Of a stretch of 64,000 bases of DNA, positions 10,499 to 21,987 are shown in pieces. Source of the DNA: Antilocapra americana (lineage: Eukaryota; Chordata; Mammalia; Artiodactyla; Antilocapridae); NCBI GenBank assembly GCA_007570785.1, contig ML664175.1, positions 12,501,441 to 12,565,440 of the forward strand. Direction: 5' to 3'. The position numbers were made by a program, and so were the translations under genes. The notes below the pieces were generated by a model, which was not told the DNA's origin, did no database searches, and worked only from the letters and a program-made list of their open reading frames with translations. Every line of letters starts with the position of its first letter. Position 1 is the stretch's first letter.

Positions 10499-10673
10499 TC
10501 TCTCCTAGCAGTGGCTTCATCCCCTTTCCCCCTCAAATTGCCTCCTGGGGCCTGTTGTGGCAGACATTGTTCTCTTCTTCAGCCAGGACCCACTGCCCAG
10601 TAAAAAGAAAATCAGGTTGTCAGCCGAATATGAACTGCCTCATCTTTTTCAGGCATGTCTCTAAGTCTCCTGG

Positions 10674-10863
10674 GTGCATATGTGCTCAGTCGTGTCCAAT
10701 TCTTTGCAGTCCCATGGACTGTAGCCCGCCAGGCTCCTCTGGCCTGGAGTGGGTTGCCATTTCCTATTCCAAGGGATCCTTCAGACTTAGGGATTGAACC
10801 TGCATCTCTTTTATTTCCTGCATTGGCAGGCGGATTCTTTACCACTGCGCCACCTGGGAAGCG
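10674..10863 (-). mobile_element. Bov-tA SINE, minus strand
   Basis: Reads tail to head: gtgctcagtcgtgtccaatt, cctggagtgggttgccattt, tgcattggcaggcggattct, cgccacctgggaagc. A short internal deletion removes part of the Bov-A segment. Confidence 0.88.
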
Positions 10864-10993
10864 TCTTCCAAGGCTCCTAGTTCAATTGAATTAATATTAT
10901 GGTCCCTGGAAGCCAGATAAACCTTATACTCTTAATGTCCTAAGTGACACAGACATGGAAATTAATACAGGGTTTGTACAAAACATGTGGCCA

Positions 10994-11159
10994 GGAGAAG
11001 GAAATAGCAACCCACTCCAGAATTCTTGCCTGGAAAAGTCTATGGACAGAGAAGCCTGGCAGGCTGCAGTCCATGAGGTTACATGACTGAGCAAGCATGA
11101 ACGAGGGTGGAGGGAGATGGTTGGTAGCAATAAACTGATAGAACTAAAAAAAACCAAAA
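10994..11159 (+). mobile_element. Bov-A-derived SINE with an atypical 3' tail, copy 1
   Basis: Begins ggagaaggaaatagcaaccc without a tRNA head, follows Bov-A to tgcagtccatgaggtt, then leaves the usual gagtcggacacgactgagc end for a different tail (11085-11159) containing ggtggagggagatggttgg and caataaactg before the A tail. ACAAAACATGTGGCCA at 10978-10993 and 11160-11175 is a perfect 16-bp duplication, so the tail moved as part of the element. A second copy is at 43582. Confidence 0.85.
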
Positions 11160-11175
11160 ACAAAACATGTGGCCA

Positions 11176-12528
11176 TAAGGATGAATCCTTAACTCAAAGG
11201 CCTGTATGATCTAATCACTCTTAGGAGCTAAAATAGGGCAGTTTGAAAAGTAAGACAGATGCAAGGCTATTCAGCATGTGGATTCAGCTGGACCACTGAG
11301 CTGTGTGGGCTGTGAAGTCTTTTCTAGAAGGGTATAGGGGTGTGGTAGGCCCCAAAACAAGAACACAAATGGAGGCTCACAAAACATATGTCTAAATATT
11401 ATAAAGCAAGCTAACAAATAAAATATGTTCTGTCCTCCTACCTTGACAAAAATACCTCGGGACAACCTGGAAGTCCAAATTTGAATTTAGAATTTTTGGA
11501 CTCCTCAGAGTTTGTTGCCGGAACATGGTGGCATAGGGAGAGCCAGGCCTTGCTTCAGTCCTCATCCTGCTTCCGTTTCTCTTCCCACTCTTGGCTCCAG
11601 CCCTCCTCCCATCAGCAGGGATCCTCTGCATACTCATATGGACTCCTCAACCCAGGTACCCAATTTCCTCCACTGCCCTCCACACCTACTCTTTGTTAAA
11701 ACTACTTAAGCCTGTGGTGTACATACTGGGCTTGGGGTCACCATTGGAAGGACTGACTGACCTGGAAAAGGCCTGCTCTGAGCCTGGAAGCTAGCTTGGG
11801 GATGTTTGGGCAGAGAATTCTGGGGTTCCCATGTGCTATTCCAAAAATGCAGATTGCCAAACTGTCATTTTAGCTACTAGGCTCTGAAAGACTACTGTGA
11901 AGGCCAGTCATGTGATCTCAGCCAGGAATGGTATAAGGACTGGACATAAAAATTCTCGAGAGGTATTCATAAACACTAAGGTATTACATCAAGACCTACT
12001 CTGCAGAAGACAGTGTTTTGGGGTACAGCAGTTGATGAGATGGAAAGTCCATAATATTTACCCTTCTCTGAAGTCTATTCCTGTCATCTCCACCAAAAAC
12101 AACACTTGGAAGTCAATATACTATCCTGATTTTGAGCTGAATAGCATTAATTTGGTAGTTGCTCTACCACCTATATTTTCAAGAGTCAAGTTACTGGGAA
12201 ATGCCATTGGGAGTTTGGAAAGAGAAGTGATATAACCCCTGAATATTATGGGTTGGCCAAAATGGAGCCCAGGAAGCTGGGTTTGCATTAGGTTTTCATA
12301 ATGTCATCATTAGAAAGTCACAGTTCACTTAAATCCTTATACTGTGGAGAGCCTGTAGTATTTCCCTTAAGTGAGAGAAAGCACATTGTAGGGTCCGGGA
12401 GGGGAAGTAAGGATATGCAGCACTCTATTGATAATAACAAGAAATAATAATGAAGAGAAATCTAGAGGAAATTATCTCAGGGCCTTTGTACTGGAGTGTA
12501 ACTCCAAGGATCCATTTTGCCTCTACAT
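11176..12528. other. Low-copy DNA, no gene seen
   Basis: Several overlapping short frames occur at 11390-11800 on both strands, with no shared codon structure, splice context or known domain. I see no repeat family. Confidence 0.4.
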
Positions 12529-12537
12529 ATGCCTAAC

Positions 12538-12741
12538 ATTTTGTTGTTCAGTCGCTAAGTCATGTTCAGCTCTATGCAACCCAATGGACTGCATCGCGCT
12601 GGGCTTCCCTGTCCTTCACTGTCTCTCGGAATTTGCTCAAACTCATGTCCACTGAGTTGGTGATGCTACCTAACTGTCTCATCCTCTACCACCCTCTTCT
12701 TTTGCCTTCAATCTTTCCTAGCATCAGGGTCTTTACCAACC
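12538..12741 (-). mobile_element. BovB LINE 3' end, minus strand, 9-bp TSD
   Basis: The reverse complement of the BovB 3' terminus (ttgttgttcagtcgctaagt, then gcatcagggtctttacc). ATGCCTAAC at 12529-12537 and 12742-12750 flanks the piece, a SINE-sized 5'-truncated insertion. Confidence 0.87.
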
Positions 12742-12924
12742 ATGCCTAACGTGATTCATGGTAAATGAGCCCCCTGATAGTCATGAATCCTGAGAAGTCA
12801 AATGCAAGTTCTATAGAATCTTTGTCTCTCTGAAAAGATTTGGAACATGAATTTTGTGACATCACAGAAAGTCACAAAATGTATGCCAACCCTTAGGTTG
12901 GATTTTACAAAAAGATATTGTCAC

Positions 12925-13815
12925 CCTACTTATATAACTTATAAGCAGAGTACATCATGAGAAATGCTGAGCTGGAGGAAGCACAAGCTGGAATCAAGAT
13001 TGCCAGGAGAAATATCAATAACCTCAGATATGCAGATGACACCACCCTTATAGCAGAAAGTGAAGAAGAACTAAAGAGCCTCTTGATGAAAGTGAGAGGG
13101 GAGAGTGAAAAAGTTGGCTTAGAGCTCAACATTCAGAAAGCTAAGATCACGGCATCCAGTCCCATCACTTCATGGGACATAGACGAGGAAACAGTGGAAA
13201 CAGTGGCTGACTTTATTTTGGGGGGCTCCAAAATCAATGCCAATGGTGATCGCAGCAATGAAATTAAAAGACGCTTACTCCTTGGAAGGAAAGTTATGAC
13301 CAATTTAGATAGCATATTAGAAGGCAGAGATATTACTTTGCTCTTTTTTTAAAAAAATAATGACCACATTATTTTTCCAGTGGTCATGTATGGATGTGAG
13401 AGTTGGACTATAAAAAAAGCTGAGCACTGAAGAATTGATGCTTTTGAACTGTGGTGTTGGAGAAGACTCTTGAGAGTCCCTTGGACTGCAAGGAGATCCA
13501 ACCAGTCCATCCTAAAGGGCATTAGTCCTGGGTGTTCATTGGAAGGACTGATGTTGAAGCTGAAACTCCAATACTTTGGCCATCTGATGCAAAGAGCTGA
13601 CTCATTGGAAAAGACCCTGATTCTGAGAAAGATTGAGGGCAGGAGAAGAAGGGGACAACAGAGGATGAGATGGTTGGATGGCATCACCAACTTGATGGCC
13701 ATGGGTTTGGGTGGACTCCGGGAGTTGGTGATGGACAGGGAAGCCTGGCGTGCTGCAGTTGATGGGGTTGTAAAGAGTCGGACATGACTGAGCGGCTGAA
13801 CTGAACTGACTGAAA
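12925..13815 (+). mobile_element. BovB LINE 3' portion with RT remnant
   Basis: A 5'-truncated BovB, a RTE-clade LINE encoding endonuclease and reverse transcriptase. The frame at 12957-13352 reads through NLRYADDTTL, the catalytic YADD box of RT, and stops near 13350 where the sequence departs from other BovB copies (palindrome at 13353-13376). The end is gactgagcggctgaactgaa. No functional enzyme. Confidence 0.92.
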
Positions 13816-13865
13816 TTGACATCCATGTAGGACTGCCAGATAAAATAGAAAACGCTTTTTTAAAA

Positions 13866-14032
13866 ACATTTTAAAAGTCTTTATTGAATTTGCTACAATA
13901 TTACTTCTGTTTTGTGTTTTGACTTTTTGTCTGCAAGGCATGTGAGATCTTAGCTCCCTGACAAGGTATTGGACCCACACTCTCTACATTGGAAGGTGAA
14001 GTCTTAACCACTGAACTGCCAGGGAAGTCTCT
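13866..14032 (-). mobile_element. CHR-type SINE, minus strand
   Basis: The gatcttagctccctgacaag and ctgccagggaagtct segments identify a reversed CHR, with an A-tail complement rich in T on the left. Confidence 0.83.
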
Positions 14033-14340
14033 AGGACACTTTAAAGAAAAAAATCTGCTAAACCTGGCAACCCTATATCCATGAGTCCTCAGATCATCAG
14101 TCTTCTTTGATTTCTTCAAAAACAAAATTTCCATAGTGTGTGAGACAGAACACAAGGATGTCTGAAGCCTTAGAGAGATGTCACATTGTACCTTAGAGAT
14201 AATATAAAGAAAGACTCCCATTGAAAGCTAGCATGTTTCTTCCAGTAGAATTTTCCCATGGGGCAGACTTTGGTGTCTTCCTGACACATCTGTGTCAGAA
14301 TCCCTGTTCTTCACTACCAAGCGAAAAAGGAAATACCTTC

Positions 14341-14458
14341 GGAGTTCCCTGGTGGTCCAGTGGTTAGGACTCAGCACTTTCATTGCCCGGGTTCCAGGTT
14401 TGACCTGTGGTCAGGAAACTAAGTTCCCACAAGCTGTGAGAGGCATGGCAAGGAAAAA
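14341..14458 (+). mobile_element. CHR-type SINE
   Basis: Head gagttccctggtggtccagt, B-box-like ggtttgacc and the end atggcaaggaaaaagg. Confidence 0.85.
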
Positions 14459-14470
14459 GGAAGTGTTTTG

Positions 14471-14712
14471 AGACTTCCCTGTTGGTCCAGTGGCTAAGAC
14501 TCTGAGCTCCCAATACAGGGGACCCTGATTCAATCCCTGGTCAGAGAACTAGATCCCACTTGCTACAACTAAGCATTCCAATGCTGCAACTAAAGATCCC
14601 GCATGCTACAACGGAGATCAAAAATCCAGAGTGCAGAGATTAAGACCCAGTGCAGCCACATAAATAAATAAATAAAAATAATATTTAAAATAATAATAAT
14701 AATATAAAAAAT
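14471..14712 (+). mobile_element. Long CHR-type SINE with (AATA/TAA)n tail
   Basis: Head gagacttccctgttggtcca, body with gtgcagagattaagacccag and a tail of aataaataa and taataa repeats. Adjacent to and in the same direction as the CHR at 14341. Confidence 0.86.
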
Positions 14713-14737
14713 GTTATAGCCCGTTAGGTCATAATAC

Positions 14738-14930
14738 CCACTCTATGAATATCTACTATGTGCCAAGCATTGTGTTAGATGCTTTATGTGCATCATCATC
14801 TAGTTTCACCCTCACTATATCCTTGAAGATAAATATTTTTTAGCTTCAATGTAAAGATGAAGAATATGAAACTTAGAGATGTTAAGAAATTTGTTCCAGA
14901 TCACACACATAATAAGTAGAAAAGCCAAGA
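14738..14930 (+). mobile_element. MIR SINE
   Basis: Contains the MIR core pattern: ctactatgtgccaagcattg, then cctcactatatccttgaaga, then aacttagagatgttaagaa and a ccagatcacacac end. Shared by all mammals, hence older than the surrounding SINEs. Confidence 0.75.
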
Positions 14931-14964
14931 TAATGGTGATGACCATGAGGATAAAGATGGTGAT

Positions 14965-15175
14965 GATGAAGACAGTTACATTTGTCAAGAATATACTGTA
15001 TGCTAGCCAATATGCAGATTGAGCTGTATTCATTAACTCATTCTGCTATCACAATCACTTTTTCTGATTGGTACTTTCATTAACTCCATTTTAAAGATGA
15101 AGAAACTCATTCATCCTCAGTCTGCCGACTCCAGAACACTGACTCTCTAGTTAGCCAATACTGTCTTCGATCTTG
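14965..15175 (+). mobile_element. MIR SINE, second copy
   Basis: tactgtatgctagccaatat, cattaactcattctgctatc and ccattttaaagatgaagaaa follow the MIR layout immediately after the previous MIR. Confidence 0.65.
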
Positions 15176-16823
15176 CCTCTCCACCCCATGGGTCCTGACA
15201 TCCCATTCCCAATCCTTCTAGCATAGGTTGCTGAATGCCTTTGTAGGCCCAGCTTCTTCTGAAATGTTAACCTTGGAGTTGGCTTATTGGTTCTTAGAAG
15301 ATGATTCATGGTAAAGCCTTAGCAGGCAGATGTCTGGTTGACCAAAGTCCCTACCTTAAATCTGGCAAATATTGTGTTTTCAGAGCTTGAAAATGCATTT
15401 TTTACAAGTATCATGCAAATTACTCCCAGGAACTGACATGTAACCAGAAAAACAGCTTTAGCCAAAACTATCTCAATCTTACCTCCAGGAAACACTTGAT
15501 TCTTGCTGAACATAGTCTAAGAGAGACTTACAGCCAAATAGGCAAGTCTGGCCTTTATACCACTATGGTGAATCTAGTTTCTGTCCAGTTGTGCTGAAGC
15601 CATAGATCCTCTCTGTGAGGTGTGCCTGCCCCACTGCCTCCCTGCAAATTCAAGCTTGGAGAGATAAATGGAGGAATGAGCACAAAACTTCTACCCTCCC
15701 ACTTTCTCCTTATCAGCTATGGGAAAAGGAGAGCCCTGTCGCAATTGTTACAGGGTGATCCCTGGAGCCAGGTAGGCAGAGGGTTGTTAGCCAGAGAAAT
15801 ACGAGCACAATCCATTGCTGGGGAAAAGAAGATTTCATGTAATGTAAGGGAGATAAGTCATTTTATTTGGGTTCCTGCAGCATTATTATTTTGCTTTTCT
15901 TTTTTTTTTTACTTGAATTTTCTGATGACTGTATATCAGTGCATATTGCCAAGTTGGACTCTCTGACCCTTGGGCCTGAGGCTAAACTTGCAGAAGTCTC
16001 GTGGCCATACTCTGGGGAGTGAGGTTACTTGTGAGTCCTTTGGCCAGAGCTGTAAACAAGAGATGCTTGTTCCAAGCCATGGCATGTGACTGTGATTTTG
16101 GAGCTGGAAAAGGAGAATCAGATGGACTATTACATGGTGAATTAACTAGTCATTTAAGCTAATAAACATTTGTCCTCTGATAAGAGTTATTACTGAAGCT
16201 TCTGCTGGCTCAAGAAAGCCCCCAAATACAGCATAATTGGGACCTCAACCTTTAAGATTATCAGATTTGTCTAGACATTTGGGCATTATTCTGTTGATAA
16301 TGTGCAGTTATTTTTCAAATTTCTAAGGTAGTCTCCAGGTTTAGTGCTTCTATCTAGGTCTTGGCCATTACTATTTTTGCTTATGCTTTGAAGCCTTCAT
16401 CAATAGCAAGTGAGCCAATTAAAGCAGAAACCCTTGGTGTAAGGGTGTGAAACACCATTATATCATATTTGACCACTGAAAGGCTCTGTGGGAAAAAGCT
16501 GAATTTTCAGCATAGACTTATTGCTAGAGTCTGAGGAAGAGTGTATCACCAAATGCTCATTAACGCTGCTACCGATGAGCTGATCTAGCTGGAGACACTC
16601 CTCTGACAATCTGTTTCTGAAGCTAGTGATGGAGACACAAACACTATCAGGATTTTCCAGATTGCTTTCAATATTCCAAATGCCAAACAGTCAGACTTTT
16701 AAAAATTATTTTTGATCTGCCAAATACTACAGCAGGACATGTAGAGTAGGAGGTGTCAGTTATAAAGACATTTGTGTGTGTACTTTTTAACTTGGGGTTT
16801 GTGGGTTTATTGGTGGTGTGCTG
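15176..16823. other. Low-copy DNA, no gene seen
   Basis: No recognised element. A 12-base T run at about 15900-15911 is the only simple tract. The 114-codon plus frame from 15622 has no start context, homology or splice signal that I recognise. Confidence 0.4.
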
Positions 16824-17016
16824 TGTGTGTTCAGTTGCTTCAGTTGTATCTGACTCTTTGTGACCCCATGGACCGTTGCCCACCAAGCTTCTCTGTCCAT
16901 GGGATTCTGCAGGCAAGCGTACCGGAGTGGGTTGCCATGTCCTCCTCCAGGGGATCTTCCCGACCCAGGGATCAAGCCCACTCCTCCTATGTCTCCTGCA
17001 TTGCAGGCAGATATTA
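16824..17016 (-). mobile_element. Bov-tA SINE, minus strand, head truncated
   Basis: tcagttgcttcagttgtatc, gggttgccatgtcctcctcc and gtctcctgcattgcaggcag are in order; the outer tRNA head is absent. Confidence 0.88.
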
Positions 17017-18872
17017 TGAGAGAGAAATTGCACTAGAGGAGAAATGGACCTAGTCTTAATCACTACCTCACTTAAAGGCTGTGAACCCAAGACTGGAAAG
17101 CTGCCTTTGAAAGCTGCCTTGGCCACAGACACTGAACCATGGACATCAGAAAAGGCCTCCTGAAAAAGAGGATGTCTGAGCACAGAGTGAATGAAATATG
17201 ATTAGGGACTCTTCCAGACAAAAGGGATGTAGGAAAGGAGGAAGGGAAGAGTGTTTCAGAGGAGGGGACTGCATGTAAGAGGCTGTAAAGGAGAGGAAGC
17301 TGGTCATGTTGGAGGGACTGAAAGACACTCCATCCCCAGGCTAGGCTCAGGCCTGTCCTCATTTTCCAGTGATGTTCCCAGAGGCCTGGCTTTCTCTCGT
17401 GTCTCCTTCTTTGTCTGATTCTCCAAGTTTGTCTTGAGCAGCCATTCCTGCCAGGGCAGGAAAAGGAAGAGCAGACAGAACACAATATCCTTGTGAAGGA
17501 TTTTTGTTTTCCCCTCAGAACAGAAAAATTGAGAATGAGAAATAAGTCTTCAGTGGACTCCTTGACAAGGCTCCAGAGTGTGTGAAGAGTTGAGGGAGAG
17601 CGCTCCCCAAGAGGCTCTGGTCTGCCCCTCCACACCTAGGAGATAACCTTCTTCCATTACTGTCACAACCATGACCAACAGGATCTATGATTTGGGTGAC
17701 AAGGTGCCACTGGGAGATGAAAAGCCACTTCCCAGTCAACTAGTACCAAGACTGACTCATGCTTTTACCACCCAAGTTGATTCCTCTTCAATATCTCTTG
17801 TATCCAGGAATGTACCTTCAAAGCGTCTCCTCACTTAGGTGAGAAAATGGAGAGTTACTTGAGCTCCCCGCTCTTGCCTGCCCCTCACATCCAACAGCTC
17901 ACCTACCCCATAGCTCTCGCGTCTGCCTCCTCCTCTCCAGCCTCACTGCCCCAGGCTAGTCCAAGTTACTGCCAAGTGTTCCTGATGCACTGCAGTACTT
18001 GTCAATCGGGTTGCCTTGTACCTCCTTGGACCCCCTACTATCTGAACATACCCCAGGCACCGTCATCATTCACAGCACGAGGTGATCATAGTCCCCCTTC
18101 CTTGCCACTTTTGTCCTTGCTGGGGTTTTCTTCCAGTGCTGGGTTCTCAAGTCCACACCACTCTCACCACCCAAGAGTCATTCCCTTCCATTTCCCTTCA
18201 GTCCAGCCACTTGGGTCGATAATCGGGTTGGCCAACCCTCTGCCCTGCCTCCTGTCTCAGCACTTTCCTACTAGCTGCGAGTTCCTGCTTTCTCCTAGTG
18301 GATGCCCGTCCTCTTTCCCTTCTCTGCTCTGGTTGCTGTCTTGGGGAGGTTGTTCCTAAACTCTGTCTGCTAAGAACCATCCCATATTTCTTCCCTTCTG
18401 TACACATGTTGCCTTGTGATTTCACACTTGCTGCTGTTTGATCAACAGTCTCCCCAGCTGAGTCACCCATGGGGTCCCCAAGTCCACCCTTGCTCTAGAA
18501 CCAGAAGCACAAGCATCAGATCATGACAAGGAAAGCAGTACTCAAAACTGCTCTGTACCACTGGTCAAATGCAATGTGATAAAGTATCTGATTCTGTTTA
18601 TTATGAAACCCTAAGACTGGAGGAGTTTTTTTCCTGATTTTACCTTTTCATTAACTAGTTTACTCTGTGTCTCAATATGTGGCCACAATGAAAAATGGAA
18701 ATGCTAGGGAGGCACTAGGGGGAATTTAATATTGTAAAGACAGAGATAAATCCCCAGAACATAAAGAAGTCTGATTCTTTTGAGGAAGACAAGCAGGAAG
18801 GGACTTCAGACAGGTTTTTCATCTCAACCCCTAACTCTAGCCAGGCAATAAGAGCTTTTGTGCTGGAGTCTC
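17017..18872. other. No gene; partly purine- or pyrimidine-rich ancient-looking DNA
   Basis: 17130-17330 is purine-rich and 17860-18400 pyrimidine-rich, which creates long open frames (187 codons minus from 17635, 170 codons plus from 17847). Neither shows domains or splice context. The pyrimidine-rich part (ccctcacatccaacagctca and onward) vaguely resembles L2 but is too decayed for a firm call. Confidence 0.35.
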
Positions 18873-18875
18873 TTG

Positions 18876-18952
18876 GGTCCTTGGGACGCTACAGTCCATA
18901 GAGTTGCAAAGGAGTCAGACACGACTTAGCAATGAAACATCAACAGTGGTAG
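18876..18952 (+). mobile_element. Bov-A 3' end fragment
   Basis: ggacgctacagtccatagag and agtcagacacgacttagcaa are the terminal part of a Bov-A/Bov-tA unit. The remainder is absent. Confidence 0.8.
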
Positions 18953-19459
18953 TGTTATCTTAACATCTCTTAACTGCTTTGCAGACCCAGAACATTTCTG
19001 CCTCAAGCTCCAGTAGGAATTTGAGGGTTGAGGGTCTCAGGAGAGCTGCCCATGGAGAGCTACCTTCCGGAAGAAGGGTTTCCTTGAATTCTTCTGTTCC
19101 ATTCTTCGCATCCATTATGCTCATCAGAGGTTACAAATTAGTGGCCTACAGTCTGCATTAGTACTTTTAATGTGTTTTGTTTGGCTAAAAGGATGTTCAA
19201 ATTTTTTTACCATTTGAAAATGTTAAATGCATTTGAATGTTTTTTGACTTATAAAGTTCACTTCTGTTGATATGTATGTCATCTGTTCCCATGGGAACAC
19301 TGAGTTTGAGACCCTCATGGAGGTGGCATTGACAACATGAGGACTTCTCAAGTGAGAGGCAGGTGACCTTGGGTTAAACGAAAATATGGTTGAAAATTGG
19401 AGGCCACAGACATAGGGTCCCCAGGTGAGATACCAGAGCTCCCTCTCTATGCTTGTACA

Positions 19460-19662
19460 TAGGAAAAAAGACCATGTGAGGACATGACAAGGAGTGGCCA
19501 TCTGCAAGTGAAGGGGACAAATCTTACCAGAACCCAACCATGCTGGCAACTTGATCTTGGACTTCCAGCCTCTAGAACTGTGAACAAAGAAATTTATGTT
19601 GTTAAAGCCACACAGTTTGTGGTATTTTGTTATGGCCGCCCTAGCAAACTAACAGGCACCTT
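19460..19662 (+). mobile_element. MLT1-type (ERVL-MaLR) LTR 3' part
   Basis: The stretch from accatgtgaggacatgacaa through ccatgctggcaacttgatct and agcctctagaactgtgaaca to tggccgccctagcaaactaa is the standard end of MLT1-family LTRs, ancient non-autonomous ERVL relatives. No internal region is attached. Confidence 0.75.
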
Positions 19663-19705
19663 TCTCTAGGTTATTTTATGGACAAATGCATCTCGCTAGA
19701 AAACC

Positions 19706-19934
19706 CTGGGCTTCCTAGGGGTGCTAGTGATAAAGAACCCACTTACCAGTGCAGGAGACAAAAGAAACTAGGGTTCAATCCTTGGGTCAGAAAGATCCCC
19801 TGGAAAGGAAGTGGCTACCCACTCCAATATTCTTCTTGCCTGGAGAATCCCACGGACAGAGGAGCCTGGTGGCTACAGTCCATGGAGTTGCAAAGAATCA
19901 GACGTGACAGAAGTGACTTAGTACACATCCACAG
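19706..19934 (+). mobile_element. Bov-tA SINE
   Basis: Head gggcttcctaggggtgctag, then gggtcagaaagatcccctgg, tggagaatcccacggacaga and a gaagtgacttagtacacat tail. Confidence 0.88.
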
Positions 19935-21323
19935 GAAACCTTACCCAGGGTCTTCTTTTAGTCCAGCACTGGAGATCTGGTTAGAGTTGTTGAGATGTTT
20001 CAAAAAAAAAAAAAGGAAAGATTTAGCATACATGGCACTTGGGGAAGAAATTAATTATTTTCATGTTAAAACATTTTATATGGTAAATTTACTCCAAATC
20101 ATAATAAAAGTTTTCTTCAATGCCTTCAAGACTCAATGCCAGAGAATTAATGGAGATTAGATTGTTTCTAAAGGTAAATCTTTACAAACAAACAAACCCA
20201 TTTATTCTTGAGGCTGGAGAGGAGGTGGGAGACACATCCATTGGAGAACCTAAACAGGAAATGGAAGACCCGTTGGGACAAGAAAGCAGGTCTCATTATC
20301 CCAGCAATGTGAGACCCACGGTCCTTATTTCTTCCCCACTCAGAGAGAGTCACTAGGGTTTCTTGGTAGAAGGGGCTGTCCACTCTGGTGTGGAATTCTG
20401 TACTAGTAGTTCGAGTGAGAATATTCCGGCAGAAGTCTGTTGTCTCCATAGCCAGAATGAGCTTCTATACGTCACATCACTTGTCTTCCCTGCCCCCCAA
20501 ACACTCCTCCAAATGGCTTCCCATCATACCGTGAATGAAATTCATGTTTCCTGCAGCCGGTGAGGCCAGCCAGTCTGGGCCCTGACCACTGCCCGAACTC
20601 ATCTCCCATCACCATGCCTTCCTCTTACCCTGCTCTAGCTACAGAGTGGGGATGAGAAACATGAAGGTGTGCGTGATGCAACCACATGCCTCCTTTGTCC
20701 AAGAATGTCTGCTACTTCAGTCTGTTCATTGTCCCTAAGAACTTGTGGAGAAAGTGTCCTCCACACGCAAGGAGAGAACAAGCCCTCCCAACTGGTCTTA
20801 GGATCATCCACCTTCCTCCTGCACTGCCTCTTTCTAGAGGCAAACTCCAGTGATCCTATTTTGATCCCAGCAATCAAGTCAGATGTGAATTTCCTGGGCT
20901 CATTTAGGCATTTGTCAGGAGATAATGACTCTGTGCATATCTCGTTGCCTCAATCTTATCTCCTTCAGAGCATCTGGGAGGGCAGTCAGCTTGGGATAGT
21001 CAGCAAGGAGCCTAGAGCATCTGTTCTCTCTGTGTGCCTGGTCAAAAATCTCATTCCTGTCCCCTTCACAACTTGATCCGGGACGAAGTGAAAGAATGTC
21101 CAGGTACTCCTGGAAAGGGAGGGTGGAAATGTGGAACCATTGGACACAGAGGCATTGGTGGGCCTAAGACATTGGAGACAATGTTATGGTAGATCTTTCT
21201 AGATCATTCTCATTAAAATATCCAGAATGAACTTCCCTCCCAAGTCAAGAAGAGATTAATATTCACACTTACCTGTAGGACATTCCCTGCCTTTCTAGTT
21301 CTGGATAAAATATAATATTCAAG
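19935..21323. other. Low-copy DNA, no gene seen
   Basis: A 13-base A run at about 20000 and otherwise mixed sequence. The 135-codon frame at 20669-21076 ends without splice or domain evidence. I recognise no repeat. Confidence 0.38.
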
Positions 21324-21336
21324 AAGCAGTGGCTTT

Positions 21337-21749
21337 TATATTTAAAGTGGATAACCAACAAGGACCTATAGCACAGGGAATTCTGCTCAGTGTTTTGTGG
21401 CAGTCTACATGGGAGGGGAGTTTGGGGGAGAATGGACACATGTATATGTATGGCTGAAATCTTTTGCTGTTCACCTGAAACTATCACAACGTTGTTAATC
21501 AGCTATACCCCAATACAAAAAAAAAAAGACCATGATGTTGGGAAAGACTGAGGGCAGGAGCAGAAAGGGGTGACAGAGGATGAGATTGTTGGATGGCATC
21601 ACTGACTCAATGGACATGAGTCTGAGAAAACTCCGGGAGATAGTGAAAGACAGGAAAGACTGGCATGCTGCAGTCCAAGGGGTCTCAGAGTTAGACGTGA
21701 CTTAGCAACTGAACAACAGCAAGAATACAAAATAAAAGGTTAAAAAAAA
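21337..21749 (+). mobile_element. L1 3' end with 13-bp TSD, hosting a BovB piece
   Basis: L1 3' UTR landmarks: aaagtggataaccaacaagg, gaggggagtttgggggagaa and gaaactatcacaacgttgtt. AAGCAGTGGCTTT at 21324-21336 and AAGCAGTAGCTTT at 21750-21762 flank the whole unit. The A-rich tail is split by a BovB fragment. Confidence 0.85.
21530..21718 (+). mobile_element. BovB 3' end nested in the L1 tail
   Basis: atgttgggaaagactgaggg, ggatggcatcactgactcaa and acgtgacttagcaactgaac are BovB 3' landmarks. The L1-like bases aatacaaaataaaaggtt resume just right of it, so it landed in the L1 tail. Confidence 0.85.
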
Positions 21750-21765
21750 AAGCAGTAGCTTTGTG

Positions 21766-21945
21766 CCAGCTGCAGAACTAAATGCTTTCTGCAAGTTACC
21801 CCATTCAATTGCTGTCTGTTTAAGAGATATGCATTGTCACCTTCCAGGTTACACATGGGGAGGTTGAAGCTGAGGGATGTGAACTACTTTTCGCCAACTC
21901 ACATGGTTTGCAAGCAGTCAGGACCATAATGTGGACACTAATTAA
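21766..21945 (+). mobile_element. MIR SINE, diverged
   Basis: taaatgctttctgcaagtta, a catggggaggttgaagctga core and a gtttgcaagcagtcagga end match the MIR layout. Confidence 0.6.
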
Positions 21946-21987
21946 CCACTGTTATTTGGTACATTAATTTAAACCAGTTATCTACAC

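Noticed and set aside
12957..13352. A 131-codon frame with NLRYADDTT as a possible active reverse transcriptase
   Set aside because: It is a 5'-truncated BovB that lacks most of the RT and all of the endonuclease and ends in a rearranged segment.
17130..17330. Resemblance of the purine-rich stretch to a widespread ancient mammalian repeat
   Set aside because: The likeness is a general impression only; I cannot assign a family or boundaries.
17072..17635. A 187-codon minus-strand open frame
   Set aside because: Low-complexity purine/pyrimidine bias, no family motif, no promoter or splice signals, and other frames are open too.
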